Origin: Nocardia australiensis
GTDB lineage: Bacteria > Actinomycetota > Actinomycetes > Mycobacteriales > Mycobacteriaceae
DNA: 64,000 nucleotides
Reading direction: 5' to 3'
NCBI RefSeq assembly: GCF_020733705.1
Contig: NZ_JAJFZM010000001.1
Location: 1,302,001 to 1,366,000 of the forward strand
Shown here: one piece after another, positions 8,447 through 16,830 of the stretch
Position numbering within the stretch: position 1 is the first letter of the stretch
How the letters are laid out: every line of letters begins with the position of its first letter
Translations under genes and position numbers: made by a program
The notes under the pieces: model-generated
Told to the model about the DNA's origin: nothing
Database searches by the model: none
The model's input: the letters and a program-made list of their open reading frames with translations, nothing else

Positions 8447-9298
8447 ATGAAGACCTCGACAGCCCAACAGTTCACCGGTGTTGTGACCCATCACGGTGAA
8501 GGGCCGGTGTGGCTGAACGGCCAGGGCCTCGTCGTGCTCGACATGCTCGCTGGCGACATCGTCCTGCTCGACGGAGCCGGCAAGGTCTCTCGGCGGGTCA
8601 ACGTCGGACCGGTGGTCGCCGCCCTGCGCCCGCGACGTGGCGGCGGTTTCGTTGCCGGGATCGAACGTGGCTTTGCCCTGCTCGACAACCACTGGACGGT
8701 TACCGACACCATCGAATGCTGGACCGATCCCTCCATCCGCATGAACGATGGAACCTGCGATCCGGATGGCCGGTTCTGGTGCGGGTCCATGTCCTACGAC
8801 TTGGCCCCGGGCGCCGGTGCGCTGTGGCAGCTACACCCCGACGGCGCCACCACCATAGCCGCGTCCGGCGTCGGCTGCTCGAATGGTCTGGCATGGACTC
8901 AGACCGGCACTCACGCCTATTACGTCGACAGCCTTACCAGCCGGATCGACATGATCACTCTGGGGTCCGACGGGAACATCCTGAGCAGGACGCCCTTCCT
9001 GGACACCGCCGATCTGGGTTTCCCCGACGGCCTCGCCGTCGATCGGGCCGACGGCGTCTGGCTCGCTCTCTTCGATGCGGGCCGCCTGGTCCACGCCGAC
9101 CGTCATGGCCGCCTCGACGCCGAAATCACCATTCCAGCAAGACAAGTCACCGCCTGCACTTTCGGTGGCCCCCGATTCGACCAGCTCTACATCACCACAT
9201 CCCGATATCAGCTCACCGAGCCGGAACAAGGGGCCGGAGCCGTGTACATCGCCGAGCCGCCGATCGGCGGATTCAGACCGTTCGCATTCCGCAGCTGA
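8447..9298 (+). CDS. SMP-30/gluconolactonase-family sugar lactonase
   Basis: A 283-residue six-bladed beta-propeller lactonase that opens the sugar lactone to the acid. The metal-site residues appear in the usual places: Glu18 (GEGPVW), Asn/Asp in RMNDGTCDPDGRFWCGSM, Asn in GCSNGLAW, and Asp in FPDGLAVD. It begins 4 nt after the preceding stop and is the last gene of the run. It links the dehydrogenases (lactone makers) to the dehydratase (acid user). A hairpin with a T-run lies about 250 bp downstream. Confidence 0.9.
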   Translation: MKTSTAQQFTGVVTHHGEGPVWLNGQGLVVLDMLAGDIVLLDGAGKVSRRVNVGPVVAALRPRRGGGFVAGIERGFALLDNHWTVTDTIECWTDPSIRMNDGTCDPDGRFWCGSMSYDLAPGAGALWQLHPDGATTIAASGVGCSNGLAWTQTGTHAYYVDSLTSRIDMITLGSDGNILSRTPFLDTADLGFPDGLAVDRADGVWLALFDAGRLVHADRHGRLDAEITIPARQVTACTFGGPRFDQLYITTSRYQLTEPEQGAGAVYIAEPPIGGFRPFAFRS

Positions 9299-9547
9299 AT
9301 ATCGGGGTCACCGGGCCGGTGGTGCCCGGCCTCGATCAGGTTGCCGATCACGGTGCGCAGCTGCTGTTGGGCGGTGATCGTGGCGGCGTCGTCACCGGGT
9401 GCCAGCCGCACCGCATCCAAAGGTGCGGTCCAGAAACTGCGGCCGGTCTCCAGGGCACAGACCGCAGCCAACTGGTGATGTCCACCGCCGGCACCAATCT
9501 GCCGGGGCGAGCCGTACGGAAGGCGAGGGCGCGGACAGCCGACAACG
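9299..9547. other. non-genic stretch, possible decayed coding remnant
   Basis: No credible intact gene. On the minus strand one frame reads a protein-like piece (about LAAVCALETGRSFW onward) that runs into the antisense of the lactonase gene. It has no sensible start or end and could be a remnant of a lost gene. No family was recognised. Confidence 0.3.
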
Positions 9548-9595
9548 CGAATATTGCTCTCGTTCAGTGAATCGAACGAGAGCAACATTCGTTTT
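9548..9595 (+). terminator. intrinsic terminator-like hairpin after the sugar-oxidation operon
   Basis: Arms at 9548-9565 and 9574-9591 form an 18-bp stem with one mismatch around an 8-nt loop, followed by TTTT at 9592-9595 on the plus strand. It lies between the lactonase operon and the convergent membrane-protein gene and could act in both directions. Confidence 0.65.
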
Positions 9596-9601
9596 GCGGG
9601 G

Positions 9602-10405
9602 CTAGGCATTGACTGGCAGGGCGATGACGACCTCCTGCTCATTTTCGGGCAGATAGTGGACCCGCAGTATCCGACCGACCTGCACGTTGGCTATCGCGGC
9701 CGGGGGCAGGAACTTTTCGGCGCGGGTACTGAATGTTGTCCCGTTGGGGCGGGTTACCGCGAGACCGAGTTCGATCTTCGTGTGGCCGTCGCGAATTTCA
9801 CCCGGCACCGAGAGCGATTGCACCACAGCCTGAGTCGCGATTCCACGGGCGGCGATGTCGAGCTTTCCTCTGGTGGTGAAGCCTTTTCGAATCATGGACT
9901 CGTTCATGGCTCGTTGAGCGGCGGCAGGGTCGCCGGAACGATCGACCTCGACCTTGTCGGTTCGATCAGGCAGATAGCGCACGGGAAGCACGACACCTGG
10001 CTGCAGTAGCGCGAGTTCGGTGAGCGGGACGATCATCTTCGCGGCGGAATCGAAGATCTTGCCGTCCATGCCTTCGACACTGAATTCGATGCGCACCTGC
10101 GGCTGATCGTTGACCGTCAGCCCGGTCTGACGGAACGACTTGATGGTGCCGATACCGATGCGGCCATTGCGGAAGGCCGAGCTATTGGCGCCGTTGAAGG
10201 CCTGCATGATGCCGTCGCCGCTGAAGGCGAAAACGATGGGGACCACGGTGAGTGCGATGATCGGCAGCGCCATCTGCGGGCCGACCCAGGCGAGAACACC
10301 GTCGTCGAAGGGGCCGGACGGGGTATAGGTGAGGCCGTGCCAGAGGTAGTAACCGACCGACAGGACTCCGAATGCGGCGGCAAGCCACCGGGCGATGGAC
10401 TTCAT
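9602..10405 (-). CDS. membrane-anchored hypothetical protein
   Basis: A 267-residue protein with two N-terminal hydrophobic segments (about residues 5-25 and 40-62) and a beta-rich soluble part. The soluble part contains two similar blocks ending VVLPVRYLPD and RILRVHYLPEN. This duplicated pattern recalls DUF3592-like membrane proteins, but the match is not firm. GAGGA 5 nt before the ATG supports the start. The upstream neighbour on the same strand encodes an LpqH-type lipoprotein, 114 bp away, so they may be co-transcribed. Function unknown. Confidence 0.75.
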   Translation of the reverse strand: MKSIARWLAAAFGVLSVGYYLWHGLTYTPSGPFDDGVLAWVGPQMALPIIALTVVPIVFAFSGDGIMQAFNGANSSAFRNGRIGIGTIKSFRQTGLTVNDQPQVRIEFSVEGMDGKIFDSAAKMIVPLTELALLQPGVVLPVRYLPDRTDKVEVDRSGDPAAAQRAMNESMIRKGFTTRGKLDIAARGIATQAVVQSLSVPGEIRDGHTKIELGLAVTRPNGTTFSTRAEKFLPPAAIANVQVGRILRVHYLPENEQEVVIALPVNA

Positions 10406-10519
10406 GATGTTCCTCGAGGTTCGAAAGAGGCTGGTGGACAGATAGATCCGCGCACGCCCCGATCGAGGGATTTCAGGGCGTGCTCGAGCGTGAGCGGATC
10501 AGTGGGATACGGATCGGGC

Positions 10520-11077
10520 TCAGCCGCCGACGACGGTCGAGCAGGTGAAGGTGATGTCGAACTTCGCGGTGGTAGGGCCCGCCATCGGGTTGGACATATC
10601 GCCGCTGACCCCCTCACCGGTGACCTTGTAGGTGTTGCCGTCTTTCACGACCTTGGCCGAACCGCCGGGCATGCCGTTGCCGAAGCCGATCGCGTAGGGC
10701 AGACCGTTGGAACCACCCTTGCTGCCCGCGACCGCCACCGCGTCGACGGTGTCGGTGCCGGAGATGGCAGCGCTGACGCTGAGGGTGCCGTAGGTCGCGT
10801 TGTTCGTGTCACTGAGTGCGAGCGCCAACTGGCCGCCCTGCTTGGCGCAGGTGGTTTCGAACTTTCCATCGAGCGCCTTGCCGTCGACCGAGGCCGTGGA
10901 CGCGCCACCCGAGGCCGGGACCGACGGTGCCGCCGAGGAGCCCGCGGCAGTCGAGGTGGCCGAGGACGCGGCCGACGAGCCGCTCGAATCATCGCTGCAG
11001 CCCGTGACGAACAGGGCGAGCGCAGCGGCGGAGACGGTGAGAGCGGCGGCGTAGACGCGGACCGGCTTGGTGTTCAT
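10520..11077 (-). CDS. LpqH-like (19-kDa antigen family) lipoprotein
   Basis: A 185-residue secreted lipoprotein. The signal peptide ends in the lipobox VTGC (Cys near residue 27), followed by a Ser/Ala-rich tether. The mature domain has two cysteines (FETTCAKQGG and FTCSTV) and the block YKVTGEGVSGDMSNPMAGPTTAKFDITFTC, which matches the C-terminus of the mycobacterial LpqH family in order and spacing. AAGGA precedes the ATG. LpqH proteins are surface-exposed and TLR2-active in mycobacteria; the role here is not known. It is divergent from the CHAT cassette and separated from it by 127 bp. Confidence 0.8.
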   Translation of the reverse strand: MNTKPVRVYAAALTVSAAALALFVTGCSDDSSGSSAASSATSTAAGSSAAPSVPASGGASTASVDGKALDGKFETTCAKQGGQLALALSDTNNATYGTLSVSAAISGTDTVDAVAVAGSKGGSNGLPYAIGFGNGMPGGSAKVVKDGNTYKVTGEGVSGDMSNPMAGPTTAKFDITFTCSTVVGG

Positions 11078-11192
11078 GGTTGGTTCCTTTGCTTCGTTCG
11101 GCCCCGGTGTGGAGCCGATACGAGAAAGGTAGGAACCGATCGCGCCCTACCGATCCCAGGTTTCCCGGGGTCTCGAACGGGCAAAACTCCGC

Positions 11193-11198
11193 TAGCCT
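11193..11198 (+). promoter_or_regulatory. predicted -10 box of the CHAT cassette
   Basis: TAGCCT ends 6 nt before the ATG at 11205, which has no ribosome-binding site. This is the usual layout of an actinobacterial leaderless promoter. No convincing -35 box was seen. Confidence 0.45.
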
Positions 11199-11204
11199 GG
11201 TCGA

Positions 11205-12743
11205 ATGCGACGACCGCGCGCCCTGGTGCTCGACGAAGTCTGGCGCGGGCTCGACGGCGTCGAACCGCTGAGCGGACCGCAGGGCGGACCACTTCGGCGG
11301 ACGGTGAAGCTCATCCTGGACCCGCTGGTGATCCGCCCGGTGCAGCACCCGCAGTGCGCCGGCCCCATCGTGACGCCGGACGGGGCGAGGCTGCTCGCCA
11401 CCCGCGTACACGCCGCCACCGATGTGCTTCGCGCGACGGCCGCATGGTTCACCCTGCTCAAACAGGTACGCCGGACATTGCGAATCACCGAGGGCAACCC
11501 GCAGGATCTCTACTTCCAGCGCTGTTACGAGCTGGCGACCACGATGGGCATGCCGGACCCCGCACAGGGTCGAGCGACCGCCGAGGCCACCCTGCGCGAC
11601 GTGCACGAATTCGCGGCCGGGCGCACCACAACGGCATTGAAGGAGTACATCACCGAGGGTTCGCAGATTCGGGAGTTGGTTGGACTGATCGATGTCGCAT
11701 GGCGACGCAGGCCAGCGGGTGCGACCACCGCCGACCACCGCGCGCAGTTCACCGCGCTGCTGGACGCATGTGCGGCCGCCCGTCTCGGTCAGCACCGCGA
11801 TCGAGACGACAATGGGCAAGCGGGTTTCGATCGACTGGTCAAGACCAACGCCGGAACCCACAGCGGTATCGAACTCTGGCACCAGGATTGCGTGCCATCG
11901 GCCCACCAACTCGGCCTCACCGTCCGGCCGGCACCGCAACCGCCCGCGCTGGGCACATCCGCGTCGACATCAACCCTCGGCCTCCCCTTCGACCGGACCA
12001 TCTACGAACGCGTTTTCACAGCCCTACAGGCATCAAGCGACCGCGCCGAACTACCCCCCATCCCGGACCTCGTCACCATCGAGATTGCCCGAAGCTGTTC
12101 TCCCTGGGCACTTTTGGACGAATCCCTACGCGTCGCAGCCGCAGCCGGCACGGAACTCGCCCTTGGCCTTTCCCCAATCGGCGACCCAGCGCAACGGACT
12201 GATTTCAACCAGCCGACCCAGGCGACGCAACCGGATGACCGCGCGCGGCCGAACCACTCCGCACAGCCGGACCATAGTTCGCAGCCGGATCATTCGGCAC
12301 GGCCCGATAGCGAAACGCAGCCCCACAGCCCCGCACAACCTGTCGTCGCCGACGTGGCCGACGGGCGGCCGCGCGACAATCAGTCGCCCGCGCAAACTGC
12401 GGCGCATCGCGTTATCAATGGGCGTTGGCAGCGTGAGGCGTATGTTTTACAGGCGCGGCGACTGGTGGTGAGCGCCGCTGGCGCGGGTTCGCGGGCCGGG
12501 CCGTTGGCCGATATCGCGGCCGAACTTCGCACACCGTGGCGTCCGTATCTGCGGCGGCTCTGGGTGCGGCTGCATGGTCGCGATGTGCGGGAGACCGCAG
12601 TGTATGACCCGAATGAACTGTGGGACCTTCTCGATGGCGTGGCCAGGTCGGTCATGCTCGATCACCGAATGCGGGTCAAACAGGCACTCAGCCTGAGTTC
12701 CCGTGCGCCCGAAGCGGACTCGACCGAATCGAGGGCGAGCTGA
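11205..12743 (+). CDS. hypothetical protein, first gene of the CHAT-TPR cassette
   Basis: A 512-residue protein of no recognised family. An alpha-helical N-terminal region (about 1-330) is joined to a helical C-terminal region (about 395-500, rich in Arg and Trp) by a low-complexity linker near 333-390. The linker is rich in Gln, Pro, Asp, His and Ser, with short repeats such as QPDHS. There is no signal peptide or membrane segment, so it is probably cytoplasmic. The ATG is placed as a leaderless start (-10 at 11193). Its stop overlaps the start of the next gene (TGATG). Strict coupling with the next genes suggests one complex or pathway with the CHAT protease; a target, adaptor or sensor role is possible. 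Confidence 0.85.
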   Translation: MRRPRALVLDEVWRGLDGVEPLSGPQGGPLRRTVKLILDPLVIRPVQHPQCAGPIVTPDGARLLATRVHAATDVLRATAAWFTLLKQVRRTLRITEGNPQDLYFQRCYELATTMGMPDPAQGRATAEATLRDVHEFAAGRTTTALKEYITEGSQIRELVGLIDVAWRRRPAGATTADHRAQFTALLDACAAARLGQHRDRDDNGQAGFDRLVKTNAGTHSGIELWHQDCVPSAHQLGLTVRPAPQPPALGTSASTSTLGLPFDRTIYERVFTALQASSDRAELPPIPDLVTIEIARSCSPWALLDESLRVAAAAGTELALGLSPIGDPAQRTDFNQPTQATQPDDRARPNHSAQPDHSSQPDHSARPDSETQPHSPAQPVVADVADGRPRDNQSPAQTAAHRVINGRWQREAYVLQARRLVVSAAGAGSRAGPLADIAAELRTPWRPYLRRLWVRLHGRDVRETAVYDPNELWDLLDGVARSVMLDHRMRVKQALSLSSRAPEADSTESRAS

Positions 12744-13822
12744 TGACCGATACGGTGACCATCAGAGCGGCGGGGGACGGGATCTGGGTCATTGCCCCCG
12801 AGGGCGCGCCGACTGTATTGGACGGCGCCGCGGGTATCGATGTCACGGTGCTCGAGGTGCACGGCGGCCACCTGTCATGGAGTGTGCTCGCCGCAGAGCC
12901 GATTCCGGCGGCGGTCATCGATGACCTCGATGCCGCGCAGGAGTGGATTTGGGCTATCTACGGCGAGCCGGTCGCGCTCGCCATCGCCGACTTCGGTAGT
13001 GCCGCAATCGCACTCACGGCGGATCCGAAGCTACCGCAGCTCGCCGCGGACGTGTGGCGGCTGGGATTCGCGCAGTGGGCGGCCCGGTGGTGGCCCGCGT
13101 CGAGCATAGACGCGATCGCGACGCTCGACGAGCACCTACTCGCCGAGGAGATCGTCACGCTGACCGAGGCATGCGAGCTGCTCGTGGACGACGACGGGCT
13201 CGTTACATCCGAGGAAGCTACCGCCGCCGAGTTACCTGCTCGCGCTGAGGATTACGCTCTCGCGGCAGGTCCCGGAGCAAACGCGACGCAGGGTGCGCTG
13301 GTCCTGGGACAGGGCACCTGCGGATGGGATTGGCGCGGGTGTCCGCCGGGGCTCATCGATGCTTCCGAGCGTGCCGTGTCGTGGGAATTGGTTCGCGAAT
13401 CCGGCGCCACAACCATTCGGGTGCATGTCGTTGCCGCACCGCAATTGGGTGCCGACGTGCCGCCGCACCTGCGACCGTTGGCGTTGATCAGCACTCCGGC
13501 GGGGGTCGTGACCGCCGAGCTGAATCTCGAAGGCGATACCTGGCAGGCAAGCGCGCACTGCACCGCCGAAGCGGTTCTCGCAGTTGACATCCACGTCCCC
13601 GGTATCGGTGCGCGGGCAGCTACCGGCCTCGGCGGTGCGGGCATCCAACAAGGAAGCATCGGTGCGTTGAGGGCTGACGACATCGGCGGGGCGAACATCC
13701 GCCAACGAATCCGTGAGCTTGCCGCCGCGCGCCTGGCGAACGCGACAAGCACACTCAGCGTTGCCTTCGAAGCCCCGCTGCTATCCGAAATCGTTGCAGC
13801 GGCGAATGATTCGGACTTCTGA
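12743..13822 (+). CDS. hypothetical protein, second gene of the CHAT-TPR cassette
   Basis: A 359-residue protein of unknown function, beta-rich and acidic. The N-terminal half alternates short strands with aromatic-rich segments (QEWIWAIYG, GFAQWAARWWPAS). The centre has GTCGWDWRGCPPG, and the C-terminus contains a Gly/Ala-rich piece followed by a helical end. No catalytic motif, signal peptide or membrane segment was seen. The ATG overlaps the preceding stop by one base, and the next gene starts 1 nt after its stop, so translation is coupled on both sides. It may be a structural partner or substrate of the downstream CHAT protease; this is inference. Confidence 0.85.
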   Translation: MTDTVTIRAAGDGIWVIAPEGAPTVLDGAAGIDVTVLEVHGGHLSWSVLAAEPIPAAVIDDLDAAQEWIWAIYGEPVALAIADFGSAAIALTADPKLPQLAADVWRLGFAQWAARWWPASSIDAIATLDEHLLAEEIVTLTEACELLVDDDGLVTSEEATAAELPARAEDYALAAGPGANATQGALVLGQGTCGWDWRGCPPGLIDASERAVSWELVRESGATTIRVHVVAAPQLGADVPPHLRPLALISTPAGVVTAELNLEGDTWQASAHCTAEAVLAVDIHVPGIGARAATGLGGAGIQQGSIGALRADDIGGANIRQRIRELAAARLANATSTLSVAFEAPLLSEIVAAANDSDF

Positions 13823-13823
13823 C

Positions 13824-15392
13824 ATGCATCCCGACGACGGTAGCAAGCTACTCGCGGAAGGCGCTGCGGCATACGGTCGCGGTGATGTCGCCGAGGCGTT
13901 GCGTCAGTTCGAGGACATCGCGCGCACGTCGACCGGCGGACTGCGGGTGAGTGCATTGATCAACGCGGCCAGCATGTGCGACGAACTCGGCGACCACACC
14001 GGCGCGATCACCCGGTTCCGCGAGGGCCTGGCCGAAATGCCGCAGGACGCCATCGAGAAGCGGCCCGCGGCACTGATCAATCTCTCCCAGGCGCTTCAGC
14101 ATGTCGGCGATCTCGACGGAGCACAGGCGGCGCTCGAGCAGGCGCACACCATCCTCACCAGCAACGACGACCAGACCATGACGCGGGTGGCCTGCCTGCT
14201 TTCATTGACAGCCGTCGCCTTCCACCGCCAGCAATGGGCATACGCGATCGAGATCGCGACCGAATCATTGGATGCGGCAATGCGTTTCGCTCCGCATCTG
14301 GCGGGTCACCCGCTCTCGACACTGTCCGGCATCCACTTCGAAACCGGCCGCCGCGAGCTGGGGCTCGACTTCGCCGGGCAGGCGCTGGCGGCGTTCGAGG
14401 CGGCGGGTGATACCAATGCCGTCGCGGAGACCGAACAGAACCTCGCCGTCATGTACGTCAGGGCCGACCGATTGGACGAAGCGGAGGAACTACTGCGGTC
14501 CTCCCAGGAGTACTTCGAGCGGTCCGGACTGGGCTATCGGGCCGGGGTCGGCCTCGAGACCATGGGATTCCTGGCCGAGGGCCGCGACGACGACGCTCGG
14601 GCCGATGAGCTCTACGGCCGCGCCCTGGCCGATTTCCGTGCCTCCGGCGCGGTACTCGACGCCGCCGACGTGCAGGTTCGCCTCGCTTCTGTGGCCTATT
14701 CGACCGGACGCTTCGACGAGGGCGAGGACCTACTCGCCGCCGCATTCAATACCTACGCCGAGCGCGGTCTCGGATTACACTGCGCCCAAATAGATTTCTG
14801 GCACGCCGCACTGTACGAGTCAGTCATCGAGGCCACGCCGCAGCCGGATCCTGAATTGCTCTCCTGCGCAGTCGATCTCGCTGTCGCCTCCGCACTCGCC
14901 ATCGACGCCGTCCGCCACACCCTCCCCAACGGCAACCAACGCGAGCAATGGAACCGCCAGATCGCCGACCCCGCGATGCGATTGGCCTTTCGCTTCGCCT
15001 ACCTCTCCGGCGACGGCCGACTCATCGACGATCTCATCGAAACCCAATGCGCAGGTACCACATTGAATATCGATAGATCCGAATCCCAACCACCCACCCG
15101 GCTCCCCCTCGACCTACTGCCGGCCCCCGAAGATCCGCCCACCGTCACCAACTCGGACGCCGCATCCGCTCCCCGCACAGCCCAGCCTCCCGGCAACCCG
15201 CCCGATCACGGGCCGGTACTGCACCTCGGTGCCGCGTTGGCCAGTGTCGCGGCGAGTGCCGGTCTGCCGGTTGCGCCCCCGCCGCGTATCGCTGTCGCGC
15301 CCGATGGACATATCGCGCTGGCGGGGTATATCGCCGCTGCCGAACAGCGTTACGGGCGTCCCGTTCGCGACAGTCGGGTGTTGCGAGCATGA
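13824..15392 (+). CDS. tetratricopeptide-repeat protein of the CHAT cassette
   Basis: A 522-residue TPR protein. Successive helical pairs with the A-x-x-x-G/A-x-Y/F-x-x-A pattern run from about residue 5 to 330 (EGAAAYGRGDVAEALRQFEDIA, INLSQALQHVGDLDGAQAALEQA, TEQNLAVMYVRADRLDEAEELL, ADELYGRALADFRASG). After this come a helical segment and a Pro-rich tail (about 435-490). TPR arrays mediate protein-protein contacts and commonly partner CHAT proteases, as in the TPR-CHAT regulator of type III-E CRISPR systems. Here the two are separate genes. ATG 13824 is 1 nt after the preceding stop. Confidence 0.9.
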   Translation: MHPDDGSKLLAEGAAAYGRGDVAEALRQFEDIARTSTGGLRVSALINAASMCDELGDHTGAITRFREGLAEMPQDAIEKRPAALINLSQALQHVGDLDGAQAALEQAHTILTSNDDQTMTRVACLLSLTAVAFHRQQWAYAIEIATESLDAAMRFAPHLAGHPLSTLSGIHFETGRRELGLDFAGQALAAFEAAGDTNAVAETEQNLAVMYVRADRLDEAEELLRSSQEYFERSGLGYRAGVGLETMGFLAEGRDDDARADELYGRALADFRASGAVLDAADVQVRLASVAYSTGRFDEGEDLLAAAFNTYAERGLGLHCAQIDFWHAALYESVIEATPQPDPELLSCAVDLAVASALAIDAVRHTLPNGNQREQWNRQIADPAMRLAFRFAYLSGDGRLIDDLIETQCAGTTLNIDRSESQPPTRLPLDLLPAPEDPPTVTNSDAASAPRTAQPPGNPPDHGPVLHLGAALASVAASAGLPVAPPPRIAVAPDGHIALAGYIAAAEQRYGRPVRDSRVLRA

Positions 15393-15495
15393 GGAGTGAG
15401 GTGTGCGCCGAACGGTTCCGAGCACGTAGACATCGTGAGTTCCCCTGGTGTCATATGCGTTTCGGCGGGCACCCGGCGCATGTTGGGCGCTCGAT

Positions 15496-16758
15496 ATGAG
15501 TACGGAGCAGCAGCCGACCGTTGTGGTTCGGATGGCGGATGCGGGTGATCTGTATATGTCCTGGCGGTGGGAGGCGGATACCTATCCGCCGGGTGCGAGC
15601 ATGCTGCCGGTGGCCGATATCGACGACGCGCTACGGCAATTGGCCGACGCGCTGCCGAATCTTGCCGAGCCCGGCGGGCTCGGACGCGCGCTGACCACCG
15701 GCGCGTTCGCGTCCTACGAGTCCGAATATTCAGTGGCACAGAGACTTTCGCAAGCGCTGCTGCCTTATGGCCTCGCCGCCCAACTGTACGACCTGCATGT
15801 GCGCGGCATTCGCCCCCACATCCGGCTGCAACCGTCGCCTCGGGTCGCGCAGGTCCCATGGGAGATCATTGCTCCGGATCCCGCGCTGCGTCTCATCGAT
15901 ATCGCCGATGTCAGCCTGCTCGCCCCGGCGAGCATTGCGCAGAGTCCGGGTCGAATAGCACAGCGCTGGAACGATATTCGAAATCTGCCGGTGGTTGCGG
16001 TGCTGGACCCGCGCATCCCCGGCTACCGCGCGGATTCCACGCTGGGCTCGGTGCTCGGTCGCATGGATGCCGACACCCCGCTTTCCCGGCGCATCGCCGA
16101 GTACCAGGCGCAAGACCGCCTGCTGCCCACCGTCGAAGATCCGACCGACGCTTTTCGGCGCACCGACGTAGACCGCGCTTGGCTGGGAAAAGTCCTGCGC
16201 GACGGTGCTAGTCGCTTGATCTACGTCGGCCATGTGACCGCGGCAGCACCCGAATCCGGCCAAAGCGAGAACGCCGAGCTGCATCTGGCCTGTACGGCCG
16301 ACACAGTCGGCTTCGCCACCTCCACTCGTGCCCATCGCCCACTGTCAGCCAAAGACCTCCTGCTCGGCACCTACACTCTGACACCCGAACCGGAAGGCGG
16401 ACAACAGCTCTGGCCAATGCCGAGCCGAGTCGCGCTGATCGCCTGCGAAAGCGGCGGCGACATGCGCTTCAGCGAGGCCCTCGGCCTGGTCGCCGCCATG
16501 ATCAGTGGCGGCGCCGAACTGGTCACCGCCAGTCGATGGGCGCTGCCTACCGATCTCGCCTTCCAGAAGTTGGCCGACGCCGTCGACGCCCACCCCCTCC
16601 AAGACGCTATCTGCGCAATCGACGCCGCGCACGAACAGCCGGACCCGGTGAAAGCCCTCGCCGACTGGCAACGAGCCCGCCTCACCGCCTGGCGCCGCGA
16701 CCGAACAATCGAACATTCCCCCATCCTCTGGGCCGCCTTCGCCACGGTCCGCACCTAG
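15496..16758 (+). CDS. CHAT-domain (caspase-like) protease
   Basis: A 420-residue CHAT protein (clan CD, caspase/HetF-type peptidase). The predicted catalytic His is at 246 (LIYVGHV) and Cys at 317 (ALIACESGG), each after a hydrophobic strand as in the family. Family block VPWEIIA is near 120, and the GAELVTASRW strand follows the Cys. The N-terminal 100 residues are a separate, poorly conserved region. ATG 15496 has only a weak ribosome-binding site; a GTG at 15448 in the same frame is the alternative. It lies about 100 nt after the TPR gene on the same strand. Both catalytic residues are present, so it is probably active. Its trigger and substrate are unknown. Confidence 0.88.
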   Translation: MSTEQQPTVVVRMADAGDLYMSWRWEADTYPPGASMLPVADIDDALRQLADALPNLAEPGGLGRALTTGAFASYESEYSVAQRLSQALLPYGLAAQLYDLHVRGIRPHIRLQPSPRVAQVPWEIIAPDPALRLIDIADVSLLAPASIAQSPGRIAQRWNDIRNLPVVAVLDPRIPGYRADSTLGSVLGRMDADTPLSRRIAEYQAQDRLLPTVEDPTDAFRRTDVDRAWLGKVLRDGASRLIYVGHVTAAAPESGQSENAELHLACTADTVGFATSTRAHRPLSAKDLLLGTYTLTPEPEGGQQLWPMPSRVALIACESGGDMRFSEALGLVAAMISGGAELVTASRWALPTDLAFQKLADAVDAHPLQDAICAIDAAHEQPDPVKALADWQRARLTAWRRDRTIEHSPILWAAFATVRT

Positions 16759-16830
16759 ACCGAGACCGGCCGAACGGGAGCGATGTCCATGATCGGCGCC
16801 GGTGTCGGAAACTGTTCGGCGGAACATGCG

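Noticed and set aside
9299..9642. 144-codon minus-strand frame between lactonase and membrane protein
   Set aside because: It crosses the terminator hairpin and overlaps the lactonase 3' end; no family recognised, so listed only as a possible remnant.
10337..12202. 621-codon plus-strand frame
   Set aside because: Crosses the antisense of the LpqH-like gene and a shadow frame of the first CHAT-cassette gene; repetitive Gly/Arg composition.
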